A stretch of DNA of 64,000 nucleotides from Peptoniphilus_A olsenii (GTDB lineage: Bacteria > Bacillota > Clostridia > Tissierellales > Peptoniphilaceae), in the NCBI RefSeq assembly GCF_040545475.1, contig NZ_JBEPMA010000005.1, positions 1 through 64,000 on the forward strand. The letters are read 5' to 3'. Both the position numbers and the translations under genes were made by a program. Below are positions 17,524 to 26,064 of the stretch, piece by piece. The notes under the pieces were generated by a model that worked only from the letters and a program-made list of their open reading frames with translations, was not told the DNA's origin and made no database searches. The first letter of the stretch is position 1, and the number at the start of each line of letters is the position of its first letter.

Positions 17524-17588
17524 GATGAAATCATTTACCTCAAAAGATATATATTCTGTCTCAATTGTTTTTTATTTTTTGGTATACT
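17524..17588 (+). promoter_or_regulatory. arcB promoter with the same upstream element as arcA
   Basis: TGAAATCATTTACCT (17526-17540) and TGTCTC (17557-17562) stand before TATACT (17583-17588) at exactly the spacing seen upstream of arcA. Sequence between the blocks is not conserved, which argues for selected sites rather than a recent duplication. The open frame can be read upstream through this region, but it is regulatory DNA. Confidence 0.75.
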
Positions 17589-17632
17589 ATAAGAAGGTAA
17601 TTGGCCAATGTAAAATATTAAGGAGTGATAAA

Positions 17633-18625
17633 ATGGCACAAAATATAAGAGGTAAAAATTTTTTAAAGTTAATTGATTTCAGTTCAGAAGAGATTCGTTA
17701 TTTAATAGAACTTTCTAAGAACTTTAAATCAATGAAACGTGCTGGTATTCCTCACAGATATCTCGAAGGAAAAAATATTGCGCTATTATTCGAAAAGACA
17801 TCAACTAGAACTAGATGTTCTTTTGAAGTAGCAGGTAGTGACTTAGGAATGGGAGTAACTTATCTAGATCCAGCTGGTTCTCAAATGGGACACAAAGAAT
17901 CAATTCCTGATACAGCGAGAGTACTTGGAAGGATGTTTGATGGTATTGAATATCGTGGCTTTAGTCAAGAAACAGTTGAAGAACTAGGAAAATATGCAGG
18001 AGTTCCAGTTTGGAATGGTTTAACTGACGAATGGCATCCTACTCAAATGCTTGCGGATATGCTTACTATTGAAGAGCATTTTGGATATTTAAAAGGTTTA
18101 AAATTCGTATACATGGGAGATGCACGTAACAATGTTGCAAATTCACTTATGATTGTGTGTGCTAAACTTGGCGTTAACTTTGTAGCTTGTGCTCCTGAAG
18201 AATTGTTCCCAGAAGAGAAACTTGTAGATATGGCTAAAGAATTAGCAGAAGAACACAACTGTACAATTACTTTAACTTCTGATGTAAATGAAGGAACGAA
18301 AGACGCAGATGTTCTTTATACTGATATTTGGGTTTCAATGGGAGAACCTGCTGAAATTTGGGAAAAGAGAATCTCTCTTCTTAAAGATTATCAAATTAAT
18401 AAGAAAGCAATGGACAATGCAAATAAAGAAGCTATTTTCCTTCATTGTTTACCATCTTTCCACGACACAAAGACTAAAGTTGGACAAGAAATTTTTGAAA
18501 AATTTGGCTTAGAAGAAATGGAAGTAACAGATGAAGTTTTTGAATCAAAACAATCGCTAGTATTTGATCAAGCTGAAAATAGAATGCATACAATAAAAGC
18601 CGTTATTTATGCCACGCTTTGCTAA
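17633..18625 (+). CDS. arcB: Ornithine carbamoyltransferase, catabolic
   Basis: A 330-residue enzyme that phosphorolyses citrulline to ornithine and carbamoyl phosphate in the deiminase pathway. All family motifs are visible: the carbamoyl phosphate loop KTSTRTRCSFEVA, WHPTQMLADMLTIEEH, the ornithine loop with VSMGEPAE, and the catalytic HCLPSFHD. The C-terminal HTIKAVIYATL is also typical. The start is ATG 17633 behind AGGAGTG; the reading frame stays open upstream but that stretch holds the promoter. It has its own promoter carrying the arcA element. An attenuator-like hairpin separates it from the downstream genes. Confidence 0.96.
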   Translation: MAQNIRGKNFLKLIDFSSEEIRYLIELSKNFKSMKRAGIPHRYLEGKNIALLFEKTSTRTRCSFEVAGSDLGMGVTYLDPAGSQMGHKESIPDTARVLGRMFDGIEYRGFSQETVEELGKYAGVPVWNGLTDEWHPTQMLADMLTIEEHFGYLKGLKFVYMGDARNNVANSLMIVCAKLGVNFVACAPEELFPEEKLVDMAKELAEEHNCTITLTSDVNEGTKDADVLYTDIWVSMGEPAEIWEKRISLLKDYQINKKAMDNANKEAIFLHCLPSFHDTKTKVGQEIFEKFGLEEMEVTDEVFESKQSLVFDQAENRMHTIKAVIYATLC

Positions 18626-18652
18626 CAAAATTATTATTTAACCTTTATACTA

Positions 18653-18673
18653 GGGAAGCTTAAAAGGCTTCCC
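18653..18673 (+). terminator. Hairpin after arcB, possible attenuator
   Basis: GGGAAGC (18653-18659) and GCTTCCC (18667-18673) form a seven-pair stem with a seven-base loop. The trailing sequence is only weakly T-rich, so read-through into the downstream symporter gene is likely. No separate promoter for that gene was recognised. Confidence 0.6.
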
Positions 18674-18704
18674 TTAGTATTAATAAATAATAAAGGGGTA
18701 TTTT

Positions 18705-20072
18705 ATGGAATATTTAATAGAACAAATAGTTAAAATTACTAATGCATTTTGGGGATGGCCAATACTTATAGTTTTACTTGGTGGTGGATTATTAATCTGC
18801 GTTAGGACAGGATTTGTACAATTGAGATATCTACCTTTTATTTTAAAACAAACTTTTGGTAAGATGTTCTCTTCTGAAGTTGGAGGAGAAGGTTCAGTCA
18901 GTCCTTTCCAAGCAGCAACAGCAGCACTTGCCTCATCAATTGGTGCAGCAAATATTGTAGTAGCACCTTCAATTATATTTACGGCAGGTCCTGGGGCGAT
19001 TTTCTGGATGTGGATAGCAGCTTTAATTGGTCAAGCTACTAAATTTGGAGAAATAGTTTTAGGGATTAAATATCGTGAAAAAAATGAAGATGGAGAATTC
19101 GTTGGGGGGCCTGCTTATACTTTTAAAAAGGGTATTGGTGGAACTCTTGGAAAAATAATGGGATTTTTGGTTTCTTTCTTCTTCATGTTAGAGATTTTAC
19201 CATCTATAACCTTACAAACGATTTCAGCAGCTGCTCCTCTTGAACAACTTGGATTATCTAGAATAGTTTCATCAGTTGTAATCGCTGTTTTAGTTGTTTT
19301 GGTTGCTTATGGTGGGATTAAAAGAATTGCACAAGTAACAGAAAAAATGGTTCCTTTGATGGCTGCAATTTATATTGCTGCTGGCCTCATCATAATTTTT
19401 ATGCACATAGATAAAGTTCCAGAGGCTTTTAGAATGATATTTGTTGGAGCATTTAATCCAAAAGCAATAGTTGGTGGAGCAGCTGGTGCTGGTATTTCTC
19501 AACTTATAAGAGCTGGTGCAGCTAGAGGCTGTTATTCTAATGAAGCGGGAATGGGTTCAGCTCCATATGCACATGCAACTGCAGTTACAGATCATCCTTG
19601 TAGACAAGGTATGTGGGGAATTTTTGAAGTTATTGCAGATACTATTATTGTTTGTACAATATCTGCACTAATGGTACTTGTTACTGATTTATATAAAAAT
19701 CCAGAAATGCAAGATATTGGAGTAGAGAGAGCTTTTAATACTGCTTTTGGTCAAGTTGGAACTGCCATAATTGCCATTAGTTTGTTCTTGTTCGTTTTAT
19801 CTACTATTATAGTTATAGTATTTTATGCAGAAAAACAAGGGGAATATTTATTCGGTACTGCTGTAGGTAAAGTTGTTCGATTTATAGCTTGTGGTATGGT
19901 AGTGCTAGGTGGATTTGTTTCATTTGAAAATGCAGGTGTATTTTTAGATGCAACCCTTGGTCTTGTAGTTTTTACTAATATGGTTGGAATGATAATATTA
20001 AGTGGAGAATTGAAAGAATTAGTAGATGAATTTTTCAAAGATCCAAAATATTATCCCGGAGCAAAAAGATAA
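18705..20072 (+). CDS. AGCS-family sodium:amino-acid symporter
   Basis: A 455-residue membrane protein with about eleven helices. It belongs to the alanine/glycine:cation symporter family: AALASSIGAANIVVAP, GPGAIFWMWIAALIGQATKFGEIVLGIKYRE and GGPAYTFKKGIGG near the N-terminus, then GCYSNEAGMGSAPYAHATA. The first motif differs from the usual IGTGNI-x-GVA sequence (GAANIVVAP here) while keeping the Asn, so the substrate may not be alanine or glycine. Its place between arcB and the ornithine genes suggests an amino acid of this pathway, which is an inference. Confidence 0.88.
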   Translation: MEYLIEQIVKITNAFWGWPILIVLLGGGLLICVRTGFVQLRYLPFILKQTFGKMFSSEVGGEGSVSPFQAATAALASSIGAANIVVAPSIIFTAGPGAIFWMWIAALIGQATKFGEIVLGIKYREKNEDGEFVGGPAYTFKKGIGGTLGKIMGFLVSFFFMLEILPSITLQTISAAAPLEQLGLSRIVSSVVIAVLVVLVAYGGIKRIAQVTEKMVPLMAAIYIAAGLIIIFMHIDKVPEAFRMIFVGAFNPKAIVGGAAGAGISQLIRAGAARGCYSNEAGMGSAPYAHATAVTDHPCRQGMWGIFEVIADTIIVCTISALMVLVTDLYKNPEMQDIGVERAFNTAFGQVGTAIIAISLFLFVLSTIIVIVFYAEKQGEYLFGTAVGKVVRFIACGMVVLGGFVSFENAGVFLDATLGLVVFTNMVGMIILSGELKELVDEFFKDPKYYPGAKR

Positions 20073-20114
20073 TCTTAGATTTGACATTAAATTAAAGGAA
20101 AGGGATAAATAATT

Positions 20115-21263
20115 TTGAAAAAACAAAATACATTTAAAAAAGAAATTGGTCTAGAAGCTCCAATTTTTATAATAGTATTTTTGGGAATTTTCATTTATAT
20201 TGGCAAAATCATGGGCGGTACAAATATGATAAAAACAATGATGAATACCGCCTATGACTTGCTGATGAATGTTTGTTTCTATCTAATGGCAGTAGCGGTT
20301 TTGGCAGGAGGAATTTCGGCTGTATTTTCTGAATTTGGTGTAATAGCACTGATTAATAGAGCTTTGTCTGTATTTATGAAGCCAATATACGATTTGCCTG
20401 GTGCAAGTTCATTGGGTATGTTAAATTGTTTTATGTCTGACAATCCTGCAATACTTACATTAGCTTATGATGATAACTTTAGAAAATATTTTAAAAAATA
20501 TCAAATGCCTGCACTGACAAATTTGGCAACAGCTTTTGGTATGGGGCTTATCACAGTAACTTCTATGATGTCTCTTCCTGTTGAAGGAGCGATAAAAGGA
20601 GCTTTTGTTGGACTTTTGGGAGCTATTATAGGCAGTATTATTTCTGTTAGGCTTATGATAACAAAGACTAAAAAATATTACGGTACAGAAGAAATGGTAG
20701 AATGTAGCTCTAAATCACATTTACCTGTTGGTCACAGATTAGTAAGAGAAGGCTCAATTGGTTCAAGATTTATACAATCTTTACTTGATGGGGGCAAAAT
20801 CGGTGTTGATATGGGTATTGCCATAATACCTGGGGTTTGCTTAATTTGTACCATTGTACTTTTACTCACAAATGGAGCAGGACCAAGCGGAGTTTATGAT
20901 GGTTCAGCAAATCAAGGAATTGCAATTTTACCTCTTATTGGAGAAAAACTCAGCTTTATATTGACACCACTTTTTGGTTTTAGTACAAATCAAGGTATTG
21001 CTGTACCAATAACTGCACTTGGAAGTAGTGGTGCTGCAATTGGTATGGTGGCAGATATGGCTTCTAAAAATTTAATTGGAGGAAATGATATAGCGGTATT
21101 CACTTCAATATGTATGTGTTGGAGCGGTTATTTGTCAACTCACATAGCTATGATGGATGCATTAGATACAAAAGAAATGACAGGATATGCAATACTATTT
21201 CATACAATTGGTGGGATAGGAGCAGGAGTTGCGGCTCATTTAATTTGGGGGTTACTAGCATAA
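20115..21263 (+). CDS. Second Gate-domain integral membrane protein
   Basis: A 382-residue membrane protein of about nine helices, starting at TTG 20115 behind AAAGGAAAGGG. The segment FSEFGVIALINRALSVFMKPIYDLPGASSLGMLNCFMSDNP aligns by eye with the EFG...MRP...LPG region of the Gate-domain protein after arcA, so the two are distant paralogues. A second glycine-rich block (FGFSTNQGIAVPITALGSSGAAIGMVADM) lies near the C-terminus. Its stop codon overlaps the start of the Clp-like gene (TAATG), pointing to coupled translation. Substrate unknown; a transport role in the pathway is inferred from context. Confidence 0.72.
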   Translation: MKKQNTFKKEIGLEAPIFIIVFLGIFIYIGKIMGGTNMIKTMMNTAYDLLMNVCFYLMAVAVLAGGISAVFSEFGVIALINRALSVFMKPIYDLPGASSLGMLNCFMSDNPAILTLAYDDNFRKYFKKYQMPALTNLATAFGMGLITVTSMMSLPVEGAIKGAFVGLLGAIIGSIISVRLMITKTKKYYGTEEMVECSSKSHLPVGHRLVREGSIGSRFIQSLLDGGKIGVDMGIAIIPGVCLICTIVLLLTNGAGPSGVYDGSANQGIAILPLIGEKLSFILTPLFGFSTNQGIAVPITALGSSGAAIGMVADMASKNLIGGNDIAVFTSICMCWSGYLSTHIAMMDALDTKEMTGYAILFHTIGGIGAGVAAHLIWGLLA

Positions 21264-23767
21264 TGGATATTACAAAATACTCACAATCTGCAATTGAAGT
21301 TATAAATATGGCAAGTAAAATTGCCATCAGAAATAATAACTCTGAGGTGACTGAGTTACATCTTTTTTATTCTATATTAATTAGTGAAGATAAATATATA
21401 AAAGGATATTTGAAAAAACAAGATATCAATTACCAAAAAATAAAAGATGATGCTGAAAATGCAGTTAAAAAATTAAAAAGTCTAAAAGGCATATCTAGTT
21501 TGTATGTGAGTAGAAATTATCAAAAAGTTTTGTTAATATCCGAGGAAATTTCGAGAAATTTATTTGAAGATTTAATCTATATCGAACATCTTTTCCTAGC
21601 ATTATTAAGAGATAAAGATATGGCAAGTGCAAAACTTGCAAATTTATATGGCATAAGCTTTGAAGATTTTATGCAATATATTTCACAAAAATTTAATGAA
21701 AGTTTTATGGATACAGTTGCCAAAGAAACACTATTAAGTCTCGAAAAATATGGCAGAAATCTAACCAAAGAAGCACTAGAAGGTAAACTTGATCCAGTTA
21801 TAGGTAGAGAGGAAGAGACAAGAAGTGCTATAAGAATTTTATCTAGAAGAATTAAAAATAATCCAATTTTAATTGGAGAAGCGGGAGTAGGTAAAACTGC
21901 AATAGTCGAAGGTATAGTCACTAGAATAGTAAAAGGTGATGTGGCTGATAATTTAAAAGGTAGAATTGTATTCTCATTAGATATGACATCTTTAGTTGCT
22001 GGTACAAAATATCGAGGAGATTTTGAAGATAGGCTCAAGAGAATTTTGAAAACTATTAAAGAGTCAGAAGGAAAAATAATTTTATTCATAGATGAAATTC
22101 ACAATATAATTGGAGCTGGCAATACTTCTGGCTCAATGGATACTGCTAATATTTTAAAACCAATGCTTGCACGAGGCGAAATTTTAACTATTGGTGCTAC
22201 AACTATAGAAGAATACAAAAAGTATATCGAAAAAGATAGTGCACTCGATAGGAGATTTCAAAAAATATTAGTAGAAGAACCATCTGTTGACACAACAATA
22301 GCAATACTTCGAGGCATTAAATCTAAATACGAAAAACATCATATGATTAAAATTACCGATGCTGCGCTTGTCGATGCTGTAAAACTTTCAAAGAGGTTTT
22401 TGAGTTATAGAAAATTACCAGATGTGGCTATAGATGTAATTGATGAAGCTGCTGCATTAACTAGGATGTCGAGGGACAGGCTTCCTGAGGAATTAGACAA
22501 TCTAAATCGTAGAATTATTCAGTTAGAAATGGAAAGAATTGCTCTAAAAGAAGAAAATGATAGTATCACTAAAGAGATTATTCTGGAAAAAGAAAAGCAA
22601 ATAGAAAAACTTCAAGATACTCTAAATAGCAAGACTAAGTTATATGAACTTGAAAGAGAAAGACAAAAAGATATCCTGATTTACGAAAAAGAATTAGAAG
22701 AGATAGAAAGTGAAATAGAACTTGCCAAGGGTGAACATAATCTTGAAAAGCTAGATGATTATATTTTGTCAAAAAAAATTGTAGTAGAAAAGATTAACAA
22801 TTTAAATATAAAAAAGTCTTACTATCCATTAAATATGAAAGTTACAAGTAGTGAAGTTAAAGATATTGTATCAAAATTATCTGGAATGCCTAAGGTGAAA
22901 CTACAACTTAATAAACTTGAAAAACTCGATGAAATTAAAGACAAGATGAAATCAGACTTTGCCGGTGGAGATGATATGATTGAAAAAATTCTAAATACAT
23001 ATCTAATTTCTGAAAGTGGAATATTCAATAGAACTAAACCTATTGGAAGTTTCTTGATTGGAGGAAAGGATACTGGTAAAAGTTATGTGGCAGAGTTAAT
23101 CGCAAAATATTTATTTGATGGGGATAGAAGTCTCATAAGATTTGAGATGGGAGAATTTGGAGAAAAGTCTTCTATTACAAAACTTATAGGTGCTCCACCA
23201 GGATATGTAGGTTATGAAGTAGGTGGAGTTTTAACAGAAAGTCTGAGGACAAAACCTTATAGTGTAATTGTTTTTAATAATATTGAAAAAGCTCACAAAG
23301 AAATACAAAGCCTAATTCTACAAATAATAAGTGAAGGAAAACTTAAAGACAATAAAGGTAGAGATATAGATTTAAAAAATACTATTATTTTATTGACTAC
23401 TAATATAGAAAATAATAAGGATTTAGGAGATAATATATCAGGAATAGAAAAGAAAGTAGATTATGTTTTTTATATCAAAGAATTAGATGAAGATTCGACA
23501 AATAAATTAATTAGAATTAATTTAGAAAAATTGTCGAAAGATTTAAAGGATTCTCGTGTAAATTTAAAATATAAAGCTGGATTTTTAAAAGAAATGACCG
23601 ACTATGTGGTTAAACATAATATGGATGTTTATGATATTAAAAAATTTATAGAACAAGAAATATATTTAATATTAAGCAAGAAAATTTTAGAAATACAGTC
23701 GAATAGATTATTAAAACTTACATTTACATTTGAAGATGGTAAACTTGAGTTGACAGAAGATGATTAG
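21263..23767 (+). CDS. Hsp100/Clp-like AAA+ protein with degenerate second ATPase domain
   Basis: An 834-residue ClpB/ClpC-like protein. It has an N-terminal Clp repeat domain (about 1-145), a first AAA+ domain with intact Walker A GEAGVGKT (205-212) and Walker B ending FIDE (Asp277, Glu278), a coiled-coil middle domain (about 410-540), and a second AAA+ domain. In the second domain Walker A GGKDTGKS (600-607) is kept. The Walker B acidic pair is replaced by two asparagines (VIVFNN, 672-673), and the usual RPEFLNR and GAR sensor-2 motifs are missing. It uses ATG 21263, overlapping the stop of the previous gene. Its position inside an arginine operon is unusual. Disaggregase or regulatory function is not known. 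Confidence 0.85.
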   Translation: MDITKYSQSAIEVINMASKIAIRNNNSEVTELHLFYSILISEDKYIKGYLKKQDINYQKIKDDAENAVKKLKSLKGISSLYVSRNYQKVLLISEEISRNLFEDLIYIEHLFLALLRDKDMASAKLANLYGISFEDFMQYISQKFNESFMDTVAKETLLSLEKYGRNLTKEALEGKLDPVIGREEETRSAIRILSRRIKNNPILIGEAGVGKTAIVEGIVTRIVKGDVADNLKGRIVFSLDMTSLVAGTKYRGDFEDRLKRILKTIKESEGKIILFIDEIHNIIGAGNTSGSMDTANILKPMLARGEILTIGATTIEEYKKYIEKDSALDRRFQKILVEEPSVDTTIAILRGIKSKYEKHHMIKITDAALVDAVKLSKRFLSYRKLPDVAIDVIDEAAALTRMSRDRLPEELDNLNRRIIQLEMERIALKEENDSITKEIILEKEKQIEKLQDTLNSKTKLYELERERQKDILIYEKELEEIESEIELAKGEHNLEKLDDYILSKKIVVEKINNLNIKKSYYPLNMKVTSSEVKDIVSKLSGMPKVKLQLNKLEKLDEIKDKMKSDFAGGDDMIEKILNTYLISESGIFNRTKPIGSFLIGGKDTGKSYVAELIAKYLFDGDRSLIRFEMGEFGEKSSITKLIGAPPGYVGYEVGGVLTESLRTKPYSVIVFNNIEKAHKEIQSLILQIISEGKLKDNKGRDIDLKNTIILLTTNIENNKDLGDNISGIEKKVDYVFYIKELDEDSTNKLIRINLEKLSKDLKDSRVNLKYKAGFLKEMTDYVVKHNMDVYDIKKFIEQEIYLILSKKILEIQSNRLLKLTFTFEDGKLELTEDD

Positions 23768-23781
23768 AATTGGAGGTAAAA

Positions 23782-24957
23782 ATGGAATTTCAAATACCAG
23801 AATTTGTTTGGCCAGATTTTTCAGAAGAAAAATATAAGAAAGCACCTGATATTAAATTAGGTAAAGTAGAAAAAGACGGTGTGGCACCTGATGATTTTTA
23901 TTTAACTACCCATATGCCTACTTTTTATAAAAAGAATGGACAGTGGCTTTTCCCAGAACATAACTCATTAAATTGTGTTGCAGTTTTAATTGACGGAGAA
24001 ATAATTGTTAAAGAAATTAGAGAACTAAAAAAAGGTGAAGAAGTTGTGTTATCAACTAAGGGAGATTTAGATAGCGGAATATTAATTTATAAAGATGGAT
24101 TTCCTGATTGGATTTATTCAACTCCTGGTAAAGCAGTTGAGACTTCTTTTTCACGAGACTATGATTATTTATTTGAGCTTATGCAACATGAAAGGGACAG
24201 CGAAGATGGTTATATAGTTTGGGTTCTTGGACCTAGTGTTGTTTTTGATTATGATACTAGAAACTCTTTAAATAAACTTGCTGAAAATGGATATATTGAT
24301 TGCTTACTTGGGGGCAATGCAATGTGTACGCATGACCTTGAAGGAGGATTTTTGCAAACTGCATTGGGTCAAAATATATATACTCAAGAAAATGTTCCAA
24401 TGGGCCACTACAATCATCTAGACCTTTTAAACGAGGTAAGAAGTGCAGGCTCTATTAAAAACTTCATAGCATCAGGTAATGTAAAAGATGGGATTATAAA
24501 AACACTCTCAGATATGGATATTCCTTTTGTGCTATCTGGCTCAATAAGAGATGACGGGCCGCTACCTGAAGTTATAGGCGATACAGAAAAAGCCCTTACT
24601 GAAACTAAAAAAGAATTGGACAAAGCAACGCTTATAATTTGTATAGCGACAATGCTTCATTCACTATCAGTAGCGAACATGGCTTCTAGTTATAGAATTA
24701 GAAAAGATGGGAAAGCTACACCAGTATATATGTATTCAATAGATGTAACTGAAAATGTTGTAAATAAAGTTGGCGCTACAAGAGAATTAATGGCATTCGT
24801 GCCTATGGTAACTAATGTACAAGACTTTGTAGTAAATTGTGAAAGAGCACTTATAACTCCTGCTGATAAGGTATTTGCAGAAGAGATGAAACTACCAGAA
24901 GAAGAATATATAGAAGTTGAAAAACATACAGAAAAACAAAGTAAGGGGGATATTTAA
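23782..24957 (+). CDS. TIGR00300-family protein, likely ornithine cyclodeaminase (archaeal/ArgZ type)
   Basis: A 391-residue protein of the family comprising Methanococcus ornithine cyclodeaminase and the C-terminal half of cyanobacterial ArgZ/AgrE. It keeps the family blocks as I know them: WVLGPSVV (147-154), GGNAMCTHDLEGG (177-189), HYNHLDLLNEVRSAGSI (209-225), GSIRDDGPLPEV (253-264) and ATMLHSLSVANM (289-300). The expected reaction is NAD-dependent conversion of ornithine to proline and ammonia. The start is ATG 23782 with GGAGGT upstream; a TTG at 23770 overlaps that site. It follows the Clp-like gene by 14 bases and is one base from its paralogue. Substrate assignment comes from family and context, not proof. 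Confidence 0.78.
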   Translation: MEFQIPEFVWPDFSEEKYKKAPDIKLGKVEKDGVAPDDFYLTTHMPTFYKKNGQWLFPEHNSLNCVAVLIDGEIIVKEIRELKKGEEVVLSTKGDLDSGILIYKDGFPDWIYSTPGKAVETSFSRDYDYLFELMQHERDSEDGYIVWVLGPSVVFDYDTRNSLNKLAENGYIDCLLGGNAMCTHDLEGGFLQTALGQNIYTQENVPMGHYNHLDLLNEVRSAGSIKNFIASGNVKDGIIKTLSDMDIPFVLSGSIRDDGPLPEVIGDTEKALTETKKELDKATLIICIATMLHSLSVANMASSYRIRKDGKATPVYMYSIDVTENVVNKVGATRELMAFVPMVTNVQDFVVNCERALITPADKVFAEEMKLPEEEYIEVEKHTEKQSKGDI

Positions 24958-24958
24958 A

Positions 24959-26053
24959 ATGAAATTTGAAATGCCAAAATATCATCATCCTGATTTTGAA
25001 CAAGACTTTTTGAAAGCAGCTCCAAATGTTACAGTAAAAGAAGTAGAAGTAGATGGTATAAGTCCAAGAAACTATCATGCACTTTCTGTATATCCTGAAT
25101 ATTTTAAGATTAATGGCAAATGGGTGCTAGCAGTAGAGTCAAGAATGGATACTGTATGTGTAGTTAATGATACACCTGGAGAAGAGAGTGTAGATATTGT
25201 AGAATTTAGAAATCTAAAAAAAGGCAATAAAGTTGTTATAGGGCGTACAGAAGATGCTTCTGAGGGCATTTATGTTTGGACACGTGGTTTCTTAGCAGCT
25301 GATGAAAGCAAAGATACTTTTGCATTCAGATCAGGGCGTTCTCGTGAAACTGCATTTTCAATTGACTATGACACTCTATATGAAGTTTTAAAACATGAAA
25401 AAGAAAATAATGGTTATGTAACATTGATCATAGGTTCAGCACTATCCCTTGATAGAGATTCAAGAAATGCACTAGCGAGATTAATTAAAAATGGATATGT
25501 TCAAGCAATATTCTGTGGTACAGAGACTGCAGCATTTGATTTGGAAAGAGGACTATTTAACACCTCTTGGGGACAAGAACATTTTGAAAAAGAACAGAAT
25601 ACAACAAGAAATTTATTTGAAACTATAAATCTAGCTAGAAAATACGGTTCCACAAAAGCACTAGTAGAATCTGGTCTTGTAAAAGATGGTTTTATTAAAG
25701 CTTGTGTTGAGATGGATGTTCCATTTGTACTTTCCGGCACAATAAGAGATAGACTTGGTCTTCCAGAAACAATAAATGATGTTTACGAAGCACAAAATAT
25801 TATGAGAAGTCATGCAAGAAAGACTTCTACAATTATCATGATGTCAGCAATATTATTTACGATAGCAACAGGAAATATGACACCGTCATATAACCAATTC
25901 GATGGAGAAGTTAGACCAGTATATATGTATACAATTGACATACAAGAATTTGCCGTTAATAAATTATCTGATAGAGGAACGGTAACTGCAGTATCTATGG
26001 TAACTAATGTACAAGATTTTATAAGAAATGTAGATAGGGCATTAAATAGTTAG
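24959..26053 (+). CDS. Divergent TIGR00300-family paralogue, adjacent partner
   Basis: A 364-residue paralogue of the preceding protein; the N-terminal domain and the overall order of blocks align throughout. The family motifs are substituted at the same places: CGTETAAFDLERG (186-198) for GGNAMCTHDLEGG, GTIRDRLGLPET (260-271) for GSIRDDGPLPEV, and SAILFTIATGNM (296-307) for ATMLHSLSVANM. Thus the HD pair, the DDGP loop and the MLHS block are lost, while the fold seems kept. It may be a non-catalytic subunit of a mixed complex or an enzyme with another substrate. The start is ATG 24959 behind AAGGGGGAT, one base after the upstream stop. Confidence 0.75.
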   Translation: MKFEMPKYHHPDFEQDFLKAAPNVTVKEVEVDGISPRNYHALSVYPEYFKINGKWVLAVESRMDTVCVVNDTPGEESVDIVEFRNLKKGNKVVIGRTEDASEGIYVWTRGFLAADESKDTFAFRSGRSRETAFSIDYDTLYEVLKHEKENNGYVTLIIGSALSLDRDSRNALARLIKNGYVQAIFCGTETAAFDLERGLFNTSWGQEHFEKEQNTTRNLFETINLARKYGSTKALVESGLVKDGFIKACVEMDVPFVLSGTIRDRLGLPETINDVYEAQNIMRSHARKTSTIIMMSAILFTIATGNMTPSYNQFDGEVRPVYMYTIDIQEFAVNKLSDRGTVTAVSMVTNVQDFIRNVDRALNS

Positions 26054-26064
26054 GAGGGATTTTT

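Noticed and set aside
17522..17632. Upstream extension of the arcB reading frame (37 extra residues)
   Set aside because: The segment contains the promoter element, the -10 box and a leader. ATG 17633 has AGGAGTG and matches the family N-terminus.
21110..21262. Upstream extension of the Clp-like gene into the Gate-domain gene
   Set aside because: It overlaps a real gene in another frame. The Clp N-terminal domain starts at ATG 21263.
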